Notes: generated by a model from the sequence alone, not told the origin. Counted from the first letter of the stretch, positions 16,426-25,348 are shown. The stretch: 59,657 nucleotides of DNA from Alishewanella jeotgali KCTC 22429 (GCF_000245735.1 NZ_AHTH01000050.1:1-59657); one strand, 5' to 3'. Numbers and translations are program-made.

Positions 16426-16803
16426 TTACACGCCCAGCTCTACCCAGACACCGTCGTCATCTACCTGGATAATTTTTCCGGCAATGGGGCGGCTGTTGGT
16501 AGCGTGACTTTTCGACACTGTCTGGTCGTCCACGAAGTAGGCAGTAGCGCCCACATCAGCGGCTACAATGTCGGTGGTGGCAAACTTGTGCTCACCGGCT
16601 TCTACCTCTACCCGTACGGCACCGTTGCTACCTGGGTTGCTGACGGCAAAGGTAACAACACCGGCACATTTTTCTGTACCTGTAGCTGCCGCCAGACCGA
16701 CAGCTAAACCTGCAGCCAATACCGCAATAGCGTTAACGTGTAGGGAAGTAGCGGCTGCTACCGGATAGGAGCGCTTTACGCCCATGCGTTTTGCGATGCT
16801 CAT
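16426..16803 (-). CDS. DUF2190-like capsid-associated protein
   Basis: A 125-aa small, beta-rich, Ala/Val/Gly-rich protein between the protease and major capsid genes. Its central segment (AGLAVGLAAATGTEKCAGVV, then GATAYFVDDQTVSKSHAT) matches DUF2190/decoration-type proteins that stabilise capsids. It overlaps the protease/scaffold stop by 4 bp (translational coupling). The family assignment is by pattern; decoration function is inferred. Confidence 0.75.
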   Translation of the reverse strand: MSIAKRMGVKRSYPVAAATSLHVNAIAVLAAGLAVGLAAATGTEKCAGVVTFAVSNPGSNGAVRVEVEAGEHKFATTDIVAADVGATAYFVDDQTVSKSHATNSRPIAGKIIQVDDDGVWVELGV

Positions 16804-17351
16804 GCTGATTTCGCCTTCTTAGCTGCCAGGAACGCAGTTTTGTCGAGGCCAGTGGCCCGCAGTACTGCTAAGTCTTCCTGGGTAAGTTCTTCGTCAGCCA
16901 CCTTGTCTACCACCTTAACTTGGGTGGTTTGGGTGGCGCTTAATGCGGCAATAGCTGGACGGGCGGCCAGTACGCTTTTCAGCACAGCCACGCCGTTCTG
17001 GTTACCTAACTGAGTTAGGTAGTCACGTTCTGCGGCAACAACCTTGCCGTCTTTGTGTGCCTGCTCAATCAGGTTTTCTACCGTATCGGTAGTGGTTTGC
17101 TGGCGTAAAACTGCCAATTCGCTGACTACGCCGTTATAGGTTGCAATTGGCACATACTTCGCCAAGTCGATATTGCCGGGATTAGCTTTAAGTGCAGCAA
17201 CCTGCGTGGTGAGGTCTTCGGCGCTATCGGCTTTGGTCTTTAAGGCAGTAAGCGCGGCTAACGCTGCCTGACCTTGTTCTGCGGTTGGCTCGGCACCGTC
17301 TGCAACGGAAATACCAATTGCCGCCAGCAGCTGCTGTAGCAGTGGGTTCAT
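16800..17351 (-). CDS. Internal in-frame scaffold gene (Mu Z-like)
   Basis: ATG at 17351 (codon 195 of the protease gene) is preceded by AGGGAGA eight bases upstream, a much better ribosome-binding site than that of the full gene. The 183-aa product (MNPLLQQLLAAIGIS...) is the helical C-terminal part. In phage Mu the scaffold Z is made in the same way, from an internal start within I. Expression of the short form is inferred. Confidence 0.7.
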   Translation of the reverse strand: MNPLLQQLLAAIGISVADGAEPTAEQGQAALAALTALKTKADSAEDLTTQVAALKANPGNIDLAKYVPIATYNGVVSELAVLRQQTTTDTVENLIEQAHKDGKVVAAERDYLTQLGNQNGVAVLKSVLAARPAIAALSATQTTQVKVVDKVADEELTQEDLAVLRATGLDKTAFLAAKKAKSA

Positions 17352-17933
17352 GGGTGGTTCTCCCTGTTGGGGGTTGATGGTAGTGGTAAACTTTTTCGCA
17401 GCCAGGGAGGCTATGGCGTCCATGCCATCTACCCCTGGGTAGTTGGTAAGCGCAGCCATTTGGATCTCTAATGGCTCGCCGGTAGCTTTGTCGTAAGGGA
17501 AGACAGCAGATAAGTAACGGTACTCTTTGGCATCGATGAGCGCTTTAGCGGCACTTAGCCAGGCGGGTTTGATATACAGACCTTTACCGGGGCGGTATTG
17601 CATTTCCTTAAACCAGCCAGAAGCAGGTGCAGGTTTGCCGTTTTCTTCCGCTTTAAGCGTTTGGTGTTCGTAGTCGATGACCAGATCATTAGCGCGCAGC
17701 TGGGCGCGCTGAATTAACCTGGCGGCGATATCAGCGTTCATTTTCCACTTGCCGCCTGGCACATCAAAGGGGCGGCCATCTATAGCACTGAATTCGCCGT
17801 CGGGTAGAAGTTGATACCAGCCATCTTCGCTGGCCAGTTCGCCGGAAAGTGCCGCAATGGCATAGCCAGTGGTAACTGTTGCGCCAATTTGGGCGCTAAG
17901 TACTGCCAGTGAGGTTTGAGTTGGTTTAAACAT
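16800..17933 (-). CDS. Prohead protease with fused scaffold (Mu I-like)
   Basis: A 377-aa protein. Residues 1-180 form the Mu gpI-type protease domain (VIDYEHQTLKAEENG, APASGWFKEM, YRYLSAVFPYD), which matures the prohead. Residues 195-377 are an Ala/Gln-rich helical scaffold. An in-frame ATG with its own ribosome-binding site at codon 195 is probably used separately to make the scaffold alone. A 10-bp hairpin sits two bases upstream of the start codon. The gene is followed by DUF2190 and the major capsid gene. Confidence 0.9.
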   Translation of the reverse strand: MFKPTQTSLAVLSAQIGATVTTGYAIAALSGELASEDGWYQLLPDGEFSAIDGRPFDVPGGKWKMNADIAARLIQRAQLRANDLVIDYEHQTLKAEENGKPAPASGWFKEMQYRPGKGLYIKPAWLSAAKALIDAKEYRYLSAVFPYDKATGEPLEIQMAALTNYPGVDGMDAIASLAAKKFTTTINPQQGEPPMNPLLQQLLAAIGISVADGAEPTAEQGQAALAALTALKTKADSAEDLTTQVAALKANPGNIDLAKYVPIATYNGVVSELAVLRQQTTTDTVENLIEQAHKDGKVVAAERDYLTQLGNQNGVAVLKSVLAARPAIAALSATQTTQVKVVDKVADEELTQEDLAVLRATGLDKTAFLAAKKAKSA

Positions 17934-17934
17934 T

Positions 17935-17965
17935 TCAGCCCAGGTGTTGATTTATCCTGGGCTGA
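17935..17965 (-). promoter_or_regulatory. Hairpin abutting the protease start codon
   Basis: A perfect 10-bp stem TCAGCCCAGG/CCTGGGCTGA with an 11-nt loop, whose 3' arm ends one base before the protease ATG (17933). There is no T-run, so it does not look like a terminator. It covers the region where the ribosome-binding site should be and could limit translation of the full-length protease relative to the internal scaffold start. Confidence 0.6.
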
Positions 17966-18007
17966 TTGTGGGTTATGGGGTAGGGGGTTGTAGATTAAAG
18001 CGTTTTG

Positions 18008-18913
18008 CTAATTTGGCTGGGAGTTAATGACCCTTTGTATCGTAACCAATTTAGGTTCATAGGTCTTCTTCGTTTTATTGTATTTGCTTGTTACTCTCAC
18101 ATCAGCATAGATACGTAACTTTCCATGAAGCTCTGCAGGATTGATTCGCTCGTCCAGATGAAAGCTTGTTCTTCTATCGATCAGACCTGGAACGGTGCCC
18201 GCCCAGGTAGTCGATTTGTCTCGGTCACTGGCATAAATAAGCACCGGCAAATTTGTGTAAAACTCATCTCGTTCTTCGGGAATTGGCGGCGTGTACTCAT
18301 CTGGCGTCTCCCTAACGAAGTCATTATTGATAGTAAGTTTCTGTTGCCCCGCGATTTCTATAGTCGCAGCAGGATCCGCTTTAGCTGGTTTAACAACCGC
18401 AATGGCCTCTTTGGCTAGTTGCTTTTTATCTTTCATCCCTTCCAGAATTAGCGAAATGTCTTCACCAGAAAGCTTTACATCAGCGCCTATGTTGACGATG
18501 GTGTTGTTATAGGCTTCGACATGGGTGGTTGGCGTTGAACCGCCAACGGCTTTCATTACGCCATAGGTTAAAGCTGCTCCTACGCCGATTGCTACAACGG
18601 TTCTAATAGCAGTGCTATCCTTAACCATCTTCGCTATAACCTCCTTTGCTTTGTCATAATTTTCCTGTCCTTGAACGACATACTCGACTATGAACTTTTC
18701 TAATAAGCTACCAGCCTGCAGGGTTTCAACGTAGACATTAACGTCAACAACCTGGATACCTTGATAAGCCTTCTCAAGAAATGCCGGTGTTCTGTGAAGT
18801 AGCTTCTCAATATTCCTCAGCGACTCAATAATATCTGGAATTGGTACTGGTGTTCGAGTTGTATAGTTGATTGTATAGTCAGTTCTGATGGTGAACTGTT
18901 CGACTGCTGACAT
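18008..18913 (-). CDS. Moron gene: membrane-spanning protein of unknown function
   Basis: A 301-aa protein I cannot assign. Residues 1-100 are soluble and helical (IIESLRNIEKLLHRTPAFLE). Residues 101-124 form one hydrophobic segment (IRTVVAIGVGAALTYGVMKA). The C-terminal half is a beta-rich domain (LPVLIYASDRDKSTTWAG...HGKLRIYADVRV) ending in basic residues. It sits between the G-like and I-like head genes, where Mu has nothing comparable. It has a promoter-like sequence and a strong GGAG ribosome-binding site of its own, and the flanking gaps are longer than usual. These are signs of an inserted accessory gene, possibly expressed in the lysogen. Confidence 0.7.
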   Translation of the reverse strand: MSAVEQFTIRTDYTINYTTRTPVPIPDIIESLRNIEKLLHRTPAFLEKAYQGIQVVDVNVYVETLQAGSLLEKFIVEYVVQGQENYDKAKEVIAKMVKDSTAIRTVVAIGVGAALTYGVMKAVGGSTPTTHVEAYNNTIVNIGADVKLSGEDISLILEGMKDKKQLAKEAIAVVKPAKADPAATIEIAGQQKLTINNDFVRETPDEYTPPIPEERDEFYTNLPVLIYASDRDKSTTWAGTVPGLIDRRTSFHLDERINPAELHGKLRIYADVRVTSKYNKTKKTYEPKLVTIQRVINSQPN

Positions 18914-18946
18914 CCTTTTCTCCGAGGCGTAGTTATTAGTAAATCG

Positions 18947-18975
18947 AATTTAACCGCCTCAGAAACAAAAAGCAA
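18947..18975 (-). promoter_or_regulatory. Probable promoter of the 301-aa moron
   Basis: On the minus strand, TTGCTT (18975-18970) and TAAATT (18952-18947) are 17 bp apart. They are followed about 33 bp later by the start codon with GGAG upstream. No other intergenic gap inside the late head operon has such a pair that I noticed. Confidence 0.45.
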
Positions 18976-19086
18976 AACCTCTTTAAACCCCCCTTTAAAT
19001 CGCTCCAGAATCGTTTAAATGGTTTTAACTGATACGCTGATAGCAATTTCAACTCATAGCGCTACCTGGAGCGTTTTAGCGCGTTT

Positions 19087-19545
19087 TCACGAAAGCAGGT
19101 ATTCTTCCAAAATATCCAGGATATTCTGCTCGGTCTCTTTGCTGATGCCCAGGTACTCACGCGCCGGGATGGCGGCCGGGCCGGGGGCCATATCATCCTC
19201 ACCGCCGAACTGGTGGATAGCCGCGTAAATCTTGTTACTGCCTATCTGCGCCCAGTTATCGCCGTACTCGCTGGCGATACTCGCTGCCAGGCCGCCGGCA
19301 CTGGCCTGCAGCATCTTGCCGCCCTTGCGCTTGGGGTTGGCTTTAAGGTAAGCGTCAGACAGTACTGGCCAAGCTTCGCCGCTGGATGGGTTGGCCTCAT
19401 CAGCAAAGGCTTGCTCGGTGGCGTCTTCCAGCTCTGCGGCTATGCGCTGCATCGGCTCCGATAAGTCGCCCAGGTTATCCAGCAGCTGCTGCAATACGTC
19501 GATTACCGCCTGGCTATTGTGTTCGATGGTAATTTTATTGGTCAT
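19087..19545 (-). CDS. Phage virion morphogenesis protein (Mu gpG-like)
   Basis: A 152-aa protein of the Mu G / phage virion morphogenesis family, with the typical order: N-terminal helix (LQQLLDNLGDLSEPMQRIAA), central basic ANPKRKGGKMLQASAGGLAAS, then IHQFGGEDD...PAREYLGIS. It acts in tail/head joining during assembly. It lies after the F-like gene, as in Mu. Confidence 0.9.
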   Translation of the reverse strand: MTNKITIEHNSQAVIDVLQQLLDNLGDLSEPMQRIAAELEDATEQAFADEANPSSGEAWPVLSDAYLKANPKRKGGKMLQASAGGLAASIASEYGDNWAQIGSNKIYAAIHQFGGEDDMAPGPAAIPAREYLGISKETEQNILDILEEYLLS

Positions 19546-19630
19546 GTTTTATACTCATTACTGCAGCTAATGTACTCTTAATGGTAAAGCGGCGGTGCTT
19601 GCATCGTTTATGTGGGTTCGACCCCCACCA

Positions 19631-20950
19631 TTAGCTGCCCACTGTCCCCTCCAGCACTTCATAGTTACTTTCCAGCAAATGATACGCTTCTATCTTGTAG
19701 GCATTAATCACTGTGTCTAATGGCTGTTGTTTCTTCTGTTTCCAGCCGGTATTGATTACGATCTTAATCTTGCTGTTTTCGCTCGATGGGTAGATATACA
19801 ACAGGTTATTGTGCGCCTTATCCCAGATAACAGCCTCCGGGTTGGCCAGCATGCGTGGCAGCTGCATGTATTCGGGCTTGCTCAATGCTTTGCCCTGAGC
19901 GATGTGTTTGGCACTGTCGGCATGCAGTAACTGCTTTTCACCGATTGCCAGCAGGGCAGTTGGCTGACGGCCTAAGCGGGTAGCGACGACCTGCTGAATG
20001 CTTGGCTGCATAAAGCCCAGAGCCTGTACGCTGTTGCCGGCGCGGCGCATGTCTAGCGCTTTACTGGCCCAGCTGGCGAACTGCGCCTGGCGTAGCTCGC
20101 TGTTGTTTAACGACTGCACCAGCTGCGTTTTTAGCTCGATGCTTTCGACGGTAGCAAGCTTCTTGGCCACGGCCTGATCCGTACCAAAGGCTGCTGCGCC
20201 GGGGTTATAGGCCCAGCCGACATCTGGCGTCATGGTTTTGCCACCAGGCAAATTAAGCCGTACGTGGTCGACTTGGATCACTTCACCAGTGCGGGTATCA
20301 ACGCCCGCCTCGGCAGTGATTTCCTCGATATAGCTACTGCCATTTTCTAACTGCAGCCCCATGCGTTCCAGCTGCTTAGCGGTGAGGGCCCGGATGCGGC
20401 AACGGCAGCCCCAGCCATTTGGCGGGTAAATGTATTGCCAGATGGGATCGTTATAACGGAATGCCTTACCGTTTAGGTTGGCGTGGGCCGGGCGGGTTTG
20501 CCCGTCCATTACCGCCACATACATCCAGTAGGGGCGATCTTTGGCGTTGGCCAACTGGCGCTGGTAGCGGCCCGACATATAGGCCGTTTGCAGGTTATTG
20601 CGGTAGATATTACGCAGCCGGTAAGCGCTACCCAGTTGCACATTGCGGGCGGTGCCGGCTTCGTCTACCCAGGTTTGTTTGCCCCACCAGCCTTTTGCCT
20701 GCAGCTGTGGCGCCAGGTTATCGACAAACTGCTTAGGGGTTAGACCATTGACCAGTGCGGCGTCGACTTCTTTGCGGATGGTTTCCAGTACATCCATCCG
20801 CATCGCCTTGGCGACGGTAAAGGCTTTAGCGTGCGAGCGCTGCCATACTTCCCACCAGTTGTCGGATATTTCAAAGCCCTTGGCGCGAAAGTAAGCCACC
20901 GCATCGGCAGGTGGCATATCAAAGGCTAAGCGCAGATCAGCTGTTGGCAT
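19631..20950 (-). CDS. Minor head protein F-like with C-terminal PBECR-like nuclease domain
   Basis: A 439-aa protein. The N-terminal 200 residues are the Mu gpF-like minor head domain (FRAKGFEISDNWWEVWQRSH, SGRYQRQLANAKDRPYWMY, YPPNGWGCRCRIRALT with CxC). From about 300 the sequence (LSKPEYMQLPRMLANPEAVI, LLYIYPSSENSKIKIVINTG) resembles the phage Barnase-EndoU-ColicinE5-RelE (PBECR) domains often fused to this protein. The head domain is secure; the nuclease-like fold is by pattern only. It overlaps the portal gene by 14 bp. Confidence 0.88.
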   Translation of the reverse strand: MPTADLRLAFDMPPADAVAYFRAKGFEISDNWWEVWQRSHAKAFTVAKAMRMDVLETIRKEVDAALVNGLTPKQFVDNLAPQLQAKGWWGKQTWVDEAGTARNVQLGSAYRLRNIYRNNLQTAYMSGRYQRQLANAKDRPYWMYVAVMDGQTRPAHANLNGKAFRYNDPIWQYIYPPNGWGCRCRIRALTAKQLERMGLQLENGSSYIEEITAEAGVDTRTGEVIQVDHVRLNLPGGKTMTPDVGWAYNPGAAAFGTDQAVAKKLATVESIELKTQLVQSLNNSELRQAQFASWASKALDMRRAGNSVQALGFMQPSIQQVVATRLGRQPTALLAIGEKQLLHADSAKHIAQGKALSKPEYMQLPRMLANPEAVIWDKAHNNLLYIYPSSENSKIKIVINTGWKQKKQQPLDTVINAYKIEAYHLLESNYEVLEGTVGS

Positions 20951-22502
20951 TTAACTGGCCCCACAGTTCTCCGACAAACAGCACTTGCGCCAGGCGCTGC
21001 GTTAATAAGCTGTCGTCCATATCTGGCCACAGCTTATCCAGTTCGGCTTTTAACACCTCGGGGCCTTTGTCAGCGGCTGCAAATACCGGCTTTAGAATGC
21101 CCAGCATTTGCTCGTCAAACTGGCCAGTACTGAGCGCGTCCAGCGCATCTTCCAGCGCTTGTTGGTCTGCGAACTGGGTAGTAGCGTTGCCCTTTAGCAC
21201 CGCCATGCCTTTGAGTTGGGCTGATGGCATAGGTGCAGTGTCGATAATCTCCAGTACGTCTTCACCTTTTTGCGCCTGCGGTATTTTGGTTTTTTCATGC
21301 AACCAGGCTTTAGGTATCTGCATACCCATGCCAACGAAGGCACGCAATGGGTAGGCTAGATCGCGTAAGTCTTCGGCCTCTGTTGTGTCGAACTGTAAAC
21401 GGGGATGGCGGCGGTGATCACGAAATGAGGTGCCATTAAGTGCGTAATAGGGATATACAATATCACGGGTAAAGCTTTGTTCCAGGGCCGCTAAATCGGC
21501 ATCCCGGATCTCCATCCTTACTTCGTTATGGATATTACCCAGAGCGTTAGTGCTGCTGGCACCGTCGGCTTGGGTGGTCAGCGTGCCGCCCAGCACGGCC
21601 TTAGATATGGATTTTTCGCACCAGGCAATCATGGCCATAAAGGGATCGCTTTGCCCATCTGCAGCATTTTGAAAGTCGATTTCCATACCTTTGGGAATAA
21701 TGCCCCCAGCATTGTGGCCAATGCTCATTACCGCCCGTAATAAGGTTAGCTTCTCGCGCTCGCTGGCACCGCTGGGGTATTTACCCAGGCGAATGGGTAG
21801 GCCGTAGATTTCTAAAAACTCGGCCAGATCCCTGACAGAATAGTTGGCAAATAAATACGGCCAGACCAATACCCGCACGAGGCCGCGGCGTTCGAGGTAA
21901 CCGCTTTTCGCTTTGGCGGTATGGCTTAGCCAGCCAAATGGTCGTAATGCCATACCGGTATGTGAGCCATCACGCAGCATCAGTTGGTTACGTTTGTCGG
22001 GGTTTATTTGGAACCATGACGGATCACGAAATTCACACTGGCTGATAACGTGGGTTTTCTCGATATATTCCCAGGTGAGTTCCTGATTGCTATAGCCCTT
22101 TAGAATGGCGTCGGATGCATCAAAGATGGCATCGCGCAGCCAGACGGCTGAGCGTAGCAACTCTTCTATCATTTGTGCATCGCGCTTTTCAGCTGCACTC
22201 GCATTAGGGGGTGGTACAATGTTCCAGGGTACTGACAGTAGCGATAAGCGGCGCTTACCCAGTTCGCTTTGGATGTGCGCGCTTTTTTCTTCCATATCTT
22301 CGGCCAGCTCGCATTGAGCAACCAGGTTACCCTGCTCAGCTTCTTTAAGAATATTCGCAGCTCGGGCGGGTGTTAAGCCGCTGCTGGGGTGGCCGCCATA
22401 ATGACGATGTAATTGCGCCAGGCGCGCTTCGGCTTCGGTTTGCGGGGTTTCCAGATCGCCTTCAAAGGGGCGGCCCCAACGGTCTACTATGGTGCTTTTC
22501 AT
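20937..22502 (-). CDS. Portal protein, DUF935 family (Mu gp29-like)
   Basis: A 521-aa protein of the DUF935 family. Recognisable parts are the N-terminal VDRWGRPFEG, then HRHYGGHPSSGLTPARAANI, LGKRRLSLLSVPWNIVPP and GYSNQELTWEYIE. The length matches Mu gp29. It forms the dodecameric portal at the head vertex. It lies directly downstream (12 bp) of the large terminase gene and overlaps the F-like gene by 14 bp. Confidence 0.93.
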   Translation of the reverse strand: MKSTIVDRWGRPFEGDLETPQTEAEARLAQLHRHYGGHPSSGLTPARAANILKEAEQGNLVAQCELAEDMEEKSAHIQSELGKRRLSLLSVPWNIVPPPNASAAEKRDAQMIEELLRSAVWLRDAIFDASDAILKGYSNQELTWEYIEKTHVISQCEFRDPSWFQINPDKRNQLMLRDGSHTGMALRPFGWLSHTAKAKSGYLERRGLVRVLVWPYLFANYSVRDLAEFLEIYGLPIRLGKYPSGASEREKLTLLRAVMSIGHNAGGIIPKGMEIDFQNAADGQSDPFMAMIAWCEKSISKAVLGGTLTTQADGASSTNALGNIHNEVRMEIRDADLAALEQSFTRDIVYPYYALNGTSFRDHRRHPRLQFDTTEAEDLRDLAYPLRAFVGMGMQIPKAWLHEKTKIPQAQKGEDVLEIIDTAPMPSAQLKGMAVLKGNATTQFADQQALEDALDALSTGQFDEQMLGILKPVFAAADKGPEVLKAELDKLWPDMDDSLLTQRLAQVLFVGELWGQLNANS

Positions 22503-22514
22503 GGTGGGTTCCTG

Positions 22515-24182
22515 TTACCAGCAGCCTGATGCTGACTGGGTGATGTCGTCGTCTTCGTCTACATGGCCATAGAGGTCGGTTTTGCCGGGTAGGCTGGTAA
22601 AGTCGATGGCACCGCCTTCCATCCAACTCGCTCTAATAGCCATAACTAAAGCCACCGCAAAGTCGCCGTGGCGCTTGCCTTTGCCGGATTTGGATTCCAG
22701 ATCCTTTTGGCGGCCTTTATCAATTTGCGGTATGCCGTTTACGACCTTGATGCTTAGTAGGTCGTCCAGCGTGCTTTGGTGTCGTGGCAGCTCCAAGTTG
22801 AATGAATCAAATTCGGCTTTAAGTTTTGGCATCCACTCGCCATACCAGCCTGCGCTAAGATGCACGCTATCGATGGCTTCGCTGCCAAATTTAAGGGCAG
22901 CTTGCTCTGCCAGGTAACCGCCGTTGCCGGTGGCGTCAAAAGCCGCATTGCAGAAGCGGGGTAAGCCTTGCAAGGTGTAAAGCAGTATTTGCCATTGCTG
23001 GTTGTAAGGTACATTGCGCAACTCAATAACAAAGGGTACGCGCTTGCGCAGGTCTGGCTTGATGGCCAGCGGCACGAATACCGACAGGTCGCCTATGCGG
23101 GCAAAGTCTTCGCCCAGTACGTGGCGGTCTGTCCAGCTGAGTTTATCAAGCTCGGGTTTGATAACGTCTTCCAGCCACTTTTGTGCTTCGGCCTGGCGCA
23201 TTTCCTCTGTCCAGGTTTCAAAGTGTTCTGGTGCTTCAAAACGGTGGATTGGAATGCTGTGATCGGCCACCATGGCCGTTTCAATAAGCACCCGCGACAG
23301 GTAGTTACCGCCTGATTTCTTGGGTATACAGCCGTATTCTTCGTCGGCGCTTTCTTTATTGGGGGCGTTTTTGTACAGGCCATCGCGCCATTTTTGCTCG
23401 GCTTCTGGTGACCAGGTTTGGCCCGTTACGTAACAGATGCGCTTATAAAGCCCCTCTGCAATAGCGCTATCTAGCGAAATGGTATGGACGGAGTAGTCTT
23501 TTTTACCTTCTTTTGCTTCCTGGATATAGGTGTTAAAAGCGTTATCTACGCCGTTGTGCGTGCTGATTAGCCGCACTTTGTTGCCCCACATTGTAAGTGC
23601 AAGAGCCGCTTTAAGCAGCTCTTCTAATGATTCGTGGAATGCCGCCTCGTCAATTACCACATCGCCTTGCAAACCCCGTAAGTTGCTGGGCCGAGAGCTT
23701 AGTGCCTGTATTTTGCGGCCAGACTTGGGAAAGCGGATCATGTAGGTCAGGATCTCTTCTTTTTTGGTGCTGTCCCAAAAGGTTTGCTCGTATACGTCGG
23801 CTTCTGCCAGGCTGTTAAATGCCTTGGCAAACAGGGCGCAGGCGGCGATATATTCCAGTGCCATTTCCTGTTTTGAGCCGACATAAAAAGTATTACAGCC
23901 GCCACGCTTACGCGGCTTTGCGGCGTTGATCACATTGCGCCCAGCTTCTGCCCAGGTTAAACCTGTACGGCGGCTTTTCTCTGCGATCATGATTTGCGAT
24001 TCGTCTTCAAACCAGCGCTGTTGATAGGGCAAAAACACCGCTTCTTTGGCGGGCTGCGCATCGCCAATGTCTTGCGGTACGTCTACGCCGTATAGCTCCA
24101 TCTCTTCCTGCAGGTTAATTTTGCGGGGGGCAGAGGTGGCGGTAAGCCCTTTGATTTTCGCGGCTTTGGTTGCGGTGGCCAT
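22515..24182 (-). CDS. Terminase large subunit (Mu gp28-like)
   Basis: A 555-aa packaging ATPase/nuclease. The ATPase segment includes FLPYQQRWFEDESQIMIAEKSRRTGLTWAEA (Walker A-type SRRTGLTWA) and LQGDVVIDEAAF (Walker B, DEAAF). A nuclease-like C-terminal part follows (FDATGNGGYLAEQAA with its acidic residue). The length and order match Mu gp28. It overlaps the small terminase by one base. Confidence 0.94.
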   Translation of the reverse strand: MATATKAAKIKGLTATSAPRKINLQEEMELYGVDVPQDIGDAQPAKEAVFLPYQQRWFEDESQIMIAEKSRRTGLTWAEAGRNVINAAKPRKRGGCNTFYVGSKQEMALEYIAACALFAKAFNSLAEADVYEQTFWDSTKKEEILTYMIRFPKSGRKIQALSSRPSNLRGLQGDVVIDEAAFHESLEELLKAALALTMWGNKVRLISTHNGVDNAFNTYIQEAKEGKKDYSVHTISLDSAIAEGLYKRICYVTGQTWSPEAEQKWRDGLYKNAPNKESADEEYGCIPKKSGGNYLSRVLIETAMVADHSIPIHRFEAPEHFETWTEEMRQAEAQKWLEDVIKPELDKLSWTDRHVLGEDFARIGDLSVFVPLAIKPDLRKRVPFVIELRNVPYNQQWQILLYTLQGLPRFCNAAFDATGNGGYLAEQAALKFGSEAIDSVHLSAGWYGEWMPKLKAEFDSFNLELPRHQSTLDDLLSIKVVNGIPQIDKGRQKDLESKSGKGKRHGDFAVALVMAIRASWMEGGAIDFTSLPGKTDLYGHVDEDDDITQSASGCW

Positions 24183-24754
24183 TAGGCTTTACCCAATAGA
24201 ATGTTGCGGATCTTATCTTCGAGCTGTTCGCTCATGCCGTCTTCGCCGCGCAGTTCTTCGCTTACTGCGTTGGCCGCTTCTGTGGCAAACGCTTTACGGA
24301 TTTCGGTTTCACGCTTATGGCTGGCCATAGCGGCTTGCTCCACACGCTGAATTGCTAGTGCCAGCTGACTGATGGCTTTAGGCTCAGCGGGTTTGCCGTC
24401 TTCGGCCATGTTCATGGAGGTTTCAAACGCCAGGGTTCTCACCACTTCCTGCAGCAGCTTGCCGACGTCTGACGTTGGCGCACTGCCGAGCTTTGCCGTC
24501 CATACTTCGGCTACCTCTCGGCTTTGGCGGATTTTTGCGCCTATATCTTCCATGCGTTTGGCATAGCGGTTAAGGCCGCTTTTACTCAGCTGCTGGTCGT
24601 CCGGTAAACCTTTACTGGCAATCAGCTTGTTTACGGCGTCGACAATTTCAATTTGCAGCATTTCACCATCGCGGATCATGCGGTTAAGCTGGTCGCGAAT
24701 TTCCAGCGGCAGCAGTTCCACTTTGCTACGACGGTTTTTCTTTTTGTCCGTCAT
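24182..24754 (-). CDS. Small terminase subunit, DUF3486 (Mu gp27-like)
   Basis: A 190-aa protein of the DUF3486 family. The N-terminal part (RSKVELLPLEIRDQLNRMIR, then SKSGLNRYAKRM) is the helix-turn-helix DNA-recognition region; the C-terminal half is coiled coil. It would recognise phage DNA for packaging with the large subunit next to it. It overlaps the 98-aa gp26-like gene by 4 bp. Confidence 0.92.
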   Translation of the reverse strand: MTDKKKNRRSKVELLPLEIRDQLNRMIRDGEMLQIEIVDAVNKLIASKGLPDDQQLSKSGLNRYAKRMEDIGAKIRQSREVAEVWTAKLGSAPTSDVGKLLQEVVRTLAFETSMNMAEDGKPAEPKAISQLALAIQRVEQAAMASHKRETEIRKAFATEAANAVSEELRGEDGMSEQLEDKIRNILLGKA

Positions 24755-25047
24755 AGTGCTGGCCTTGGTTTTTTAACCCCTGGTACTGTGGCTTTGCCGG
24801 TTGCAACGTCGGCACCACGGCTATTTAGTCTGGCAACCATATAGCCTGATACATCTCGTAAGGTAAGTAGCTGCTGCTCTTCTAACCAGGCTAGCTCTAC
24901 TCTCACTGCATCACGGCTGATGTTATGGCCATAAGCTTCCAGGCATTGGTTAATAATGGATTCGTTGGCTTCGTAGCCTGCCAACTCATTAAGCGAACGC
25001 AGGATCACCAGGCGGCGGTCTTCCTGCATAATTCTTTGCATTGCCAT
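24751..25047 (-). CDS. Mu gp26-like protein (VpaChn25_0724 family)
   Basis: A 98-aa protein. EDRRLVILRSLNELAGYEAN...LEAYGHNISRDAVRVELAWLEEQ is the hallmark of the VpaChn25_0724 family found upstream of the small terminase in Mu-like phages. The fold looks like a winged helix. The function is not established in the family. It overlaps the small terminase by 4 bp. Confidence 0.85.
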   Translation of the reverse strand: MAMQRIMQEDRRLVILRSLNELAGYEANESIINQCLEAYGHNISRDAVRVELAWLEEQQLLTLRDVSGYMVARLNSRGADVATGKATVPGVKKPRPAL

Positions 25048-25048
25048 G

Positions 25049-25348
25049 TTATCTCCTGACGTTTAAACGTTCTTCTAACAGCAGGTTAGCCAAATGATTC
25101 ACTGGCTTAAGCTGCTCGCGCAGGGCGTGCATTTCGCCTCTTAGCTCGGTTATTTCTAGCCGTAGCTGGTGGGTTTCGCGGCTGTCTGGTAACTCGGCCA
25201 CTTTGGTTTTTAATTGCTCGACGGCCATATTTACGGTTTCCAGTTCTTCGCGCCGGGCATAAGTTTTGGCCAGCAGCAGCTGGATAACGTTAAAACCGGT
25301 TAGTACTGCGGCCCAGATCACGGCCCACCATTCGCGGATAAAGTCCAT
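25049..25348 (-). CDS. DUF2730 membrane protein (Mu gp25-like)
   Basis: A 99-aa protein with one N-terminal membrane segment (WWAVIWAAVLTGFNVIQLLL) and a coiled-coil C-terminal part (TVNMAVEQLKTKVAELPDSR), the DUF2730 arrangement. In Mu-like phages it lies between the lysis and terminase genes. It may serve the lysis machinery (spanin- or holin-like), but that is inference. Confidence 0.85.
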   Translation of the reverse strand: MDFIREWWAVIWAAVLTGFNVIQLLLAKTYARREELETVNMAVEQLKTKVAELPDSRETHQLRLEITELRGEMHALREQLKPVNHLANLLLEERLNVRR

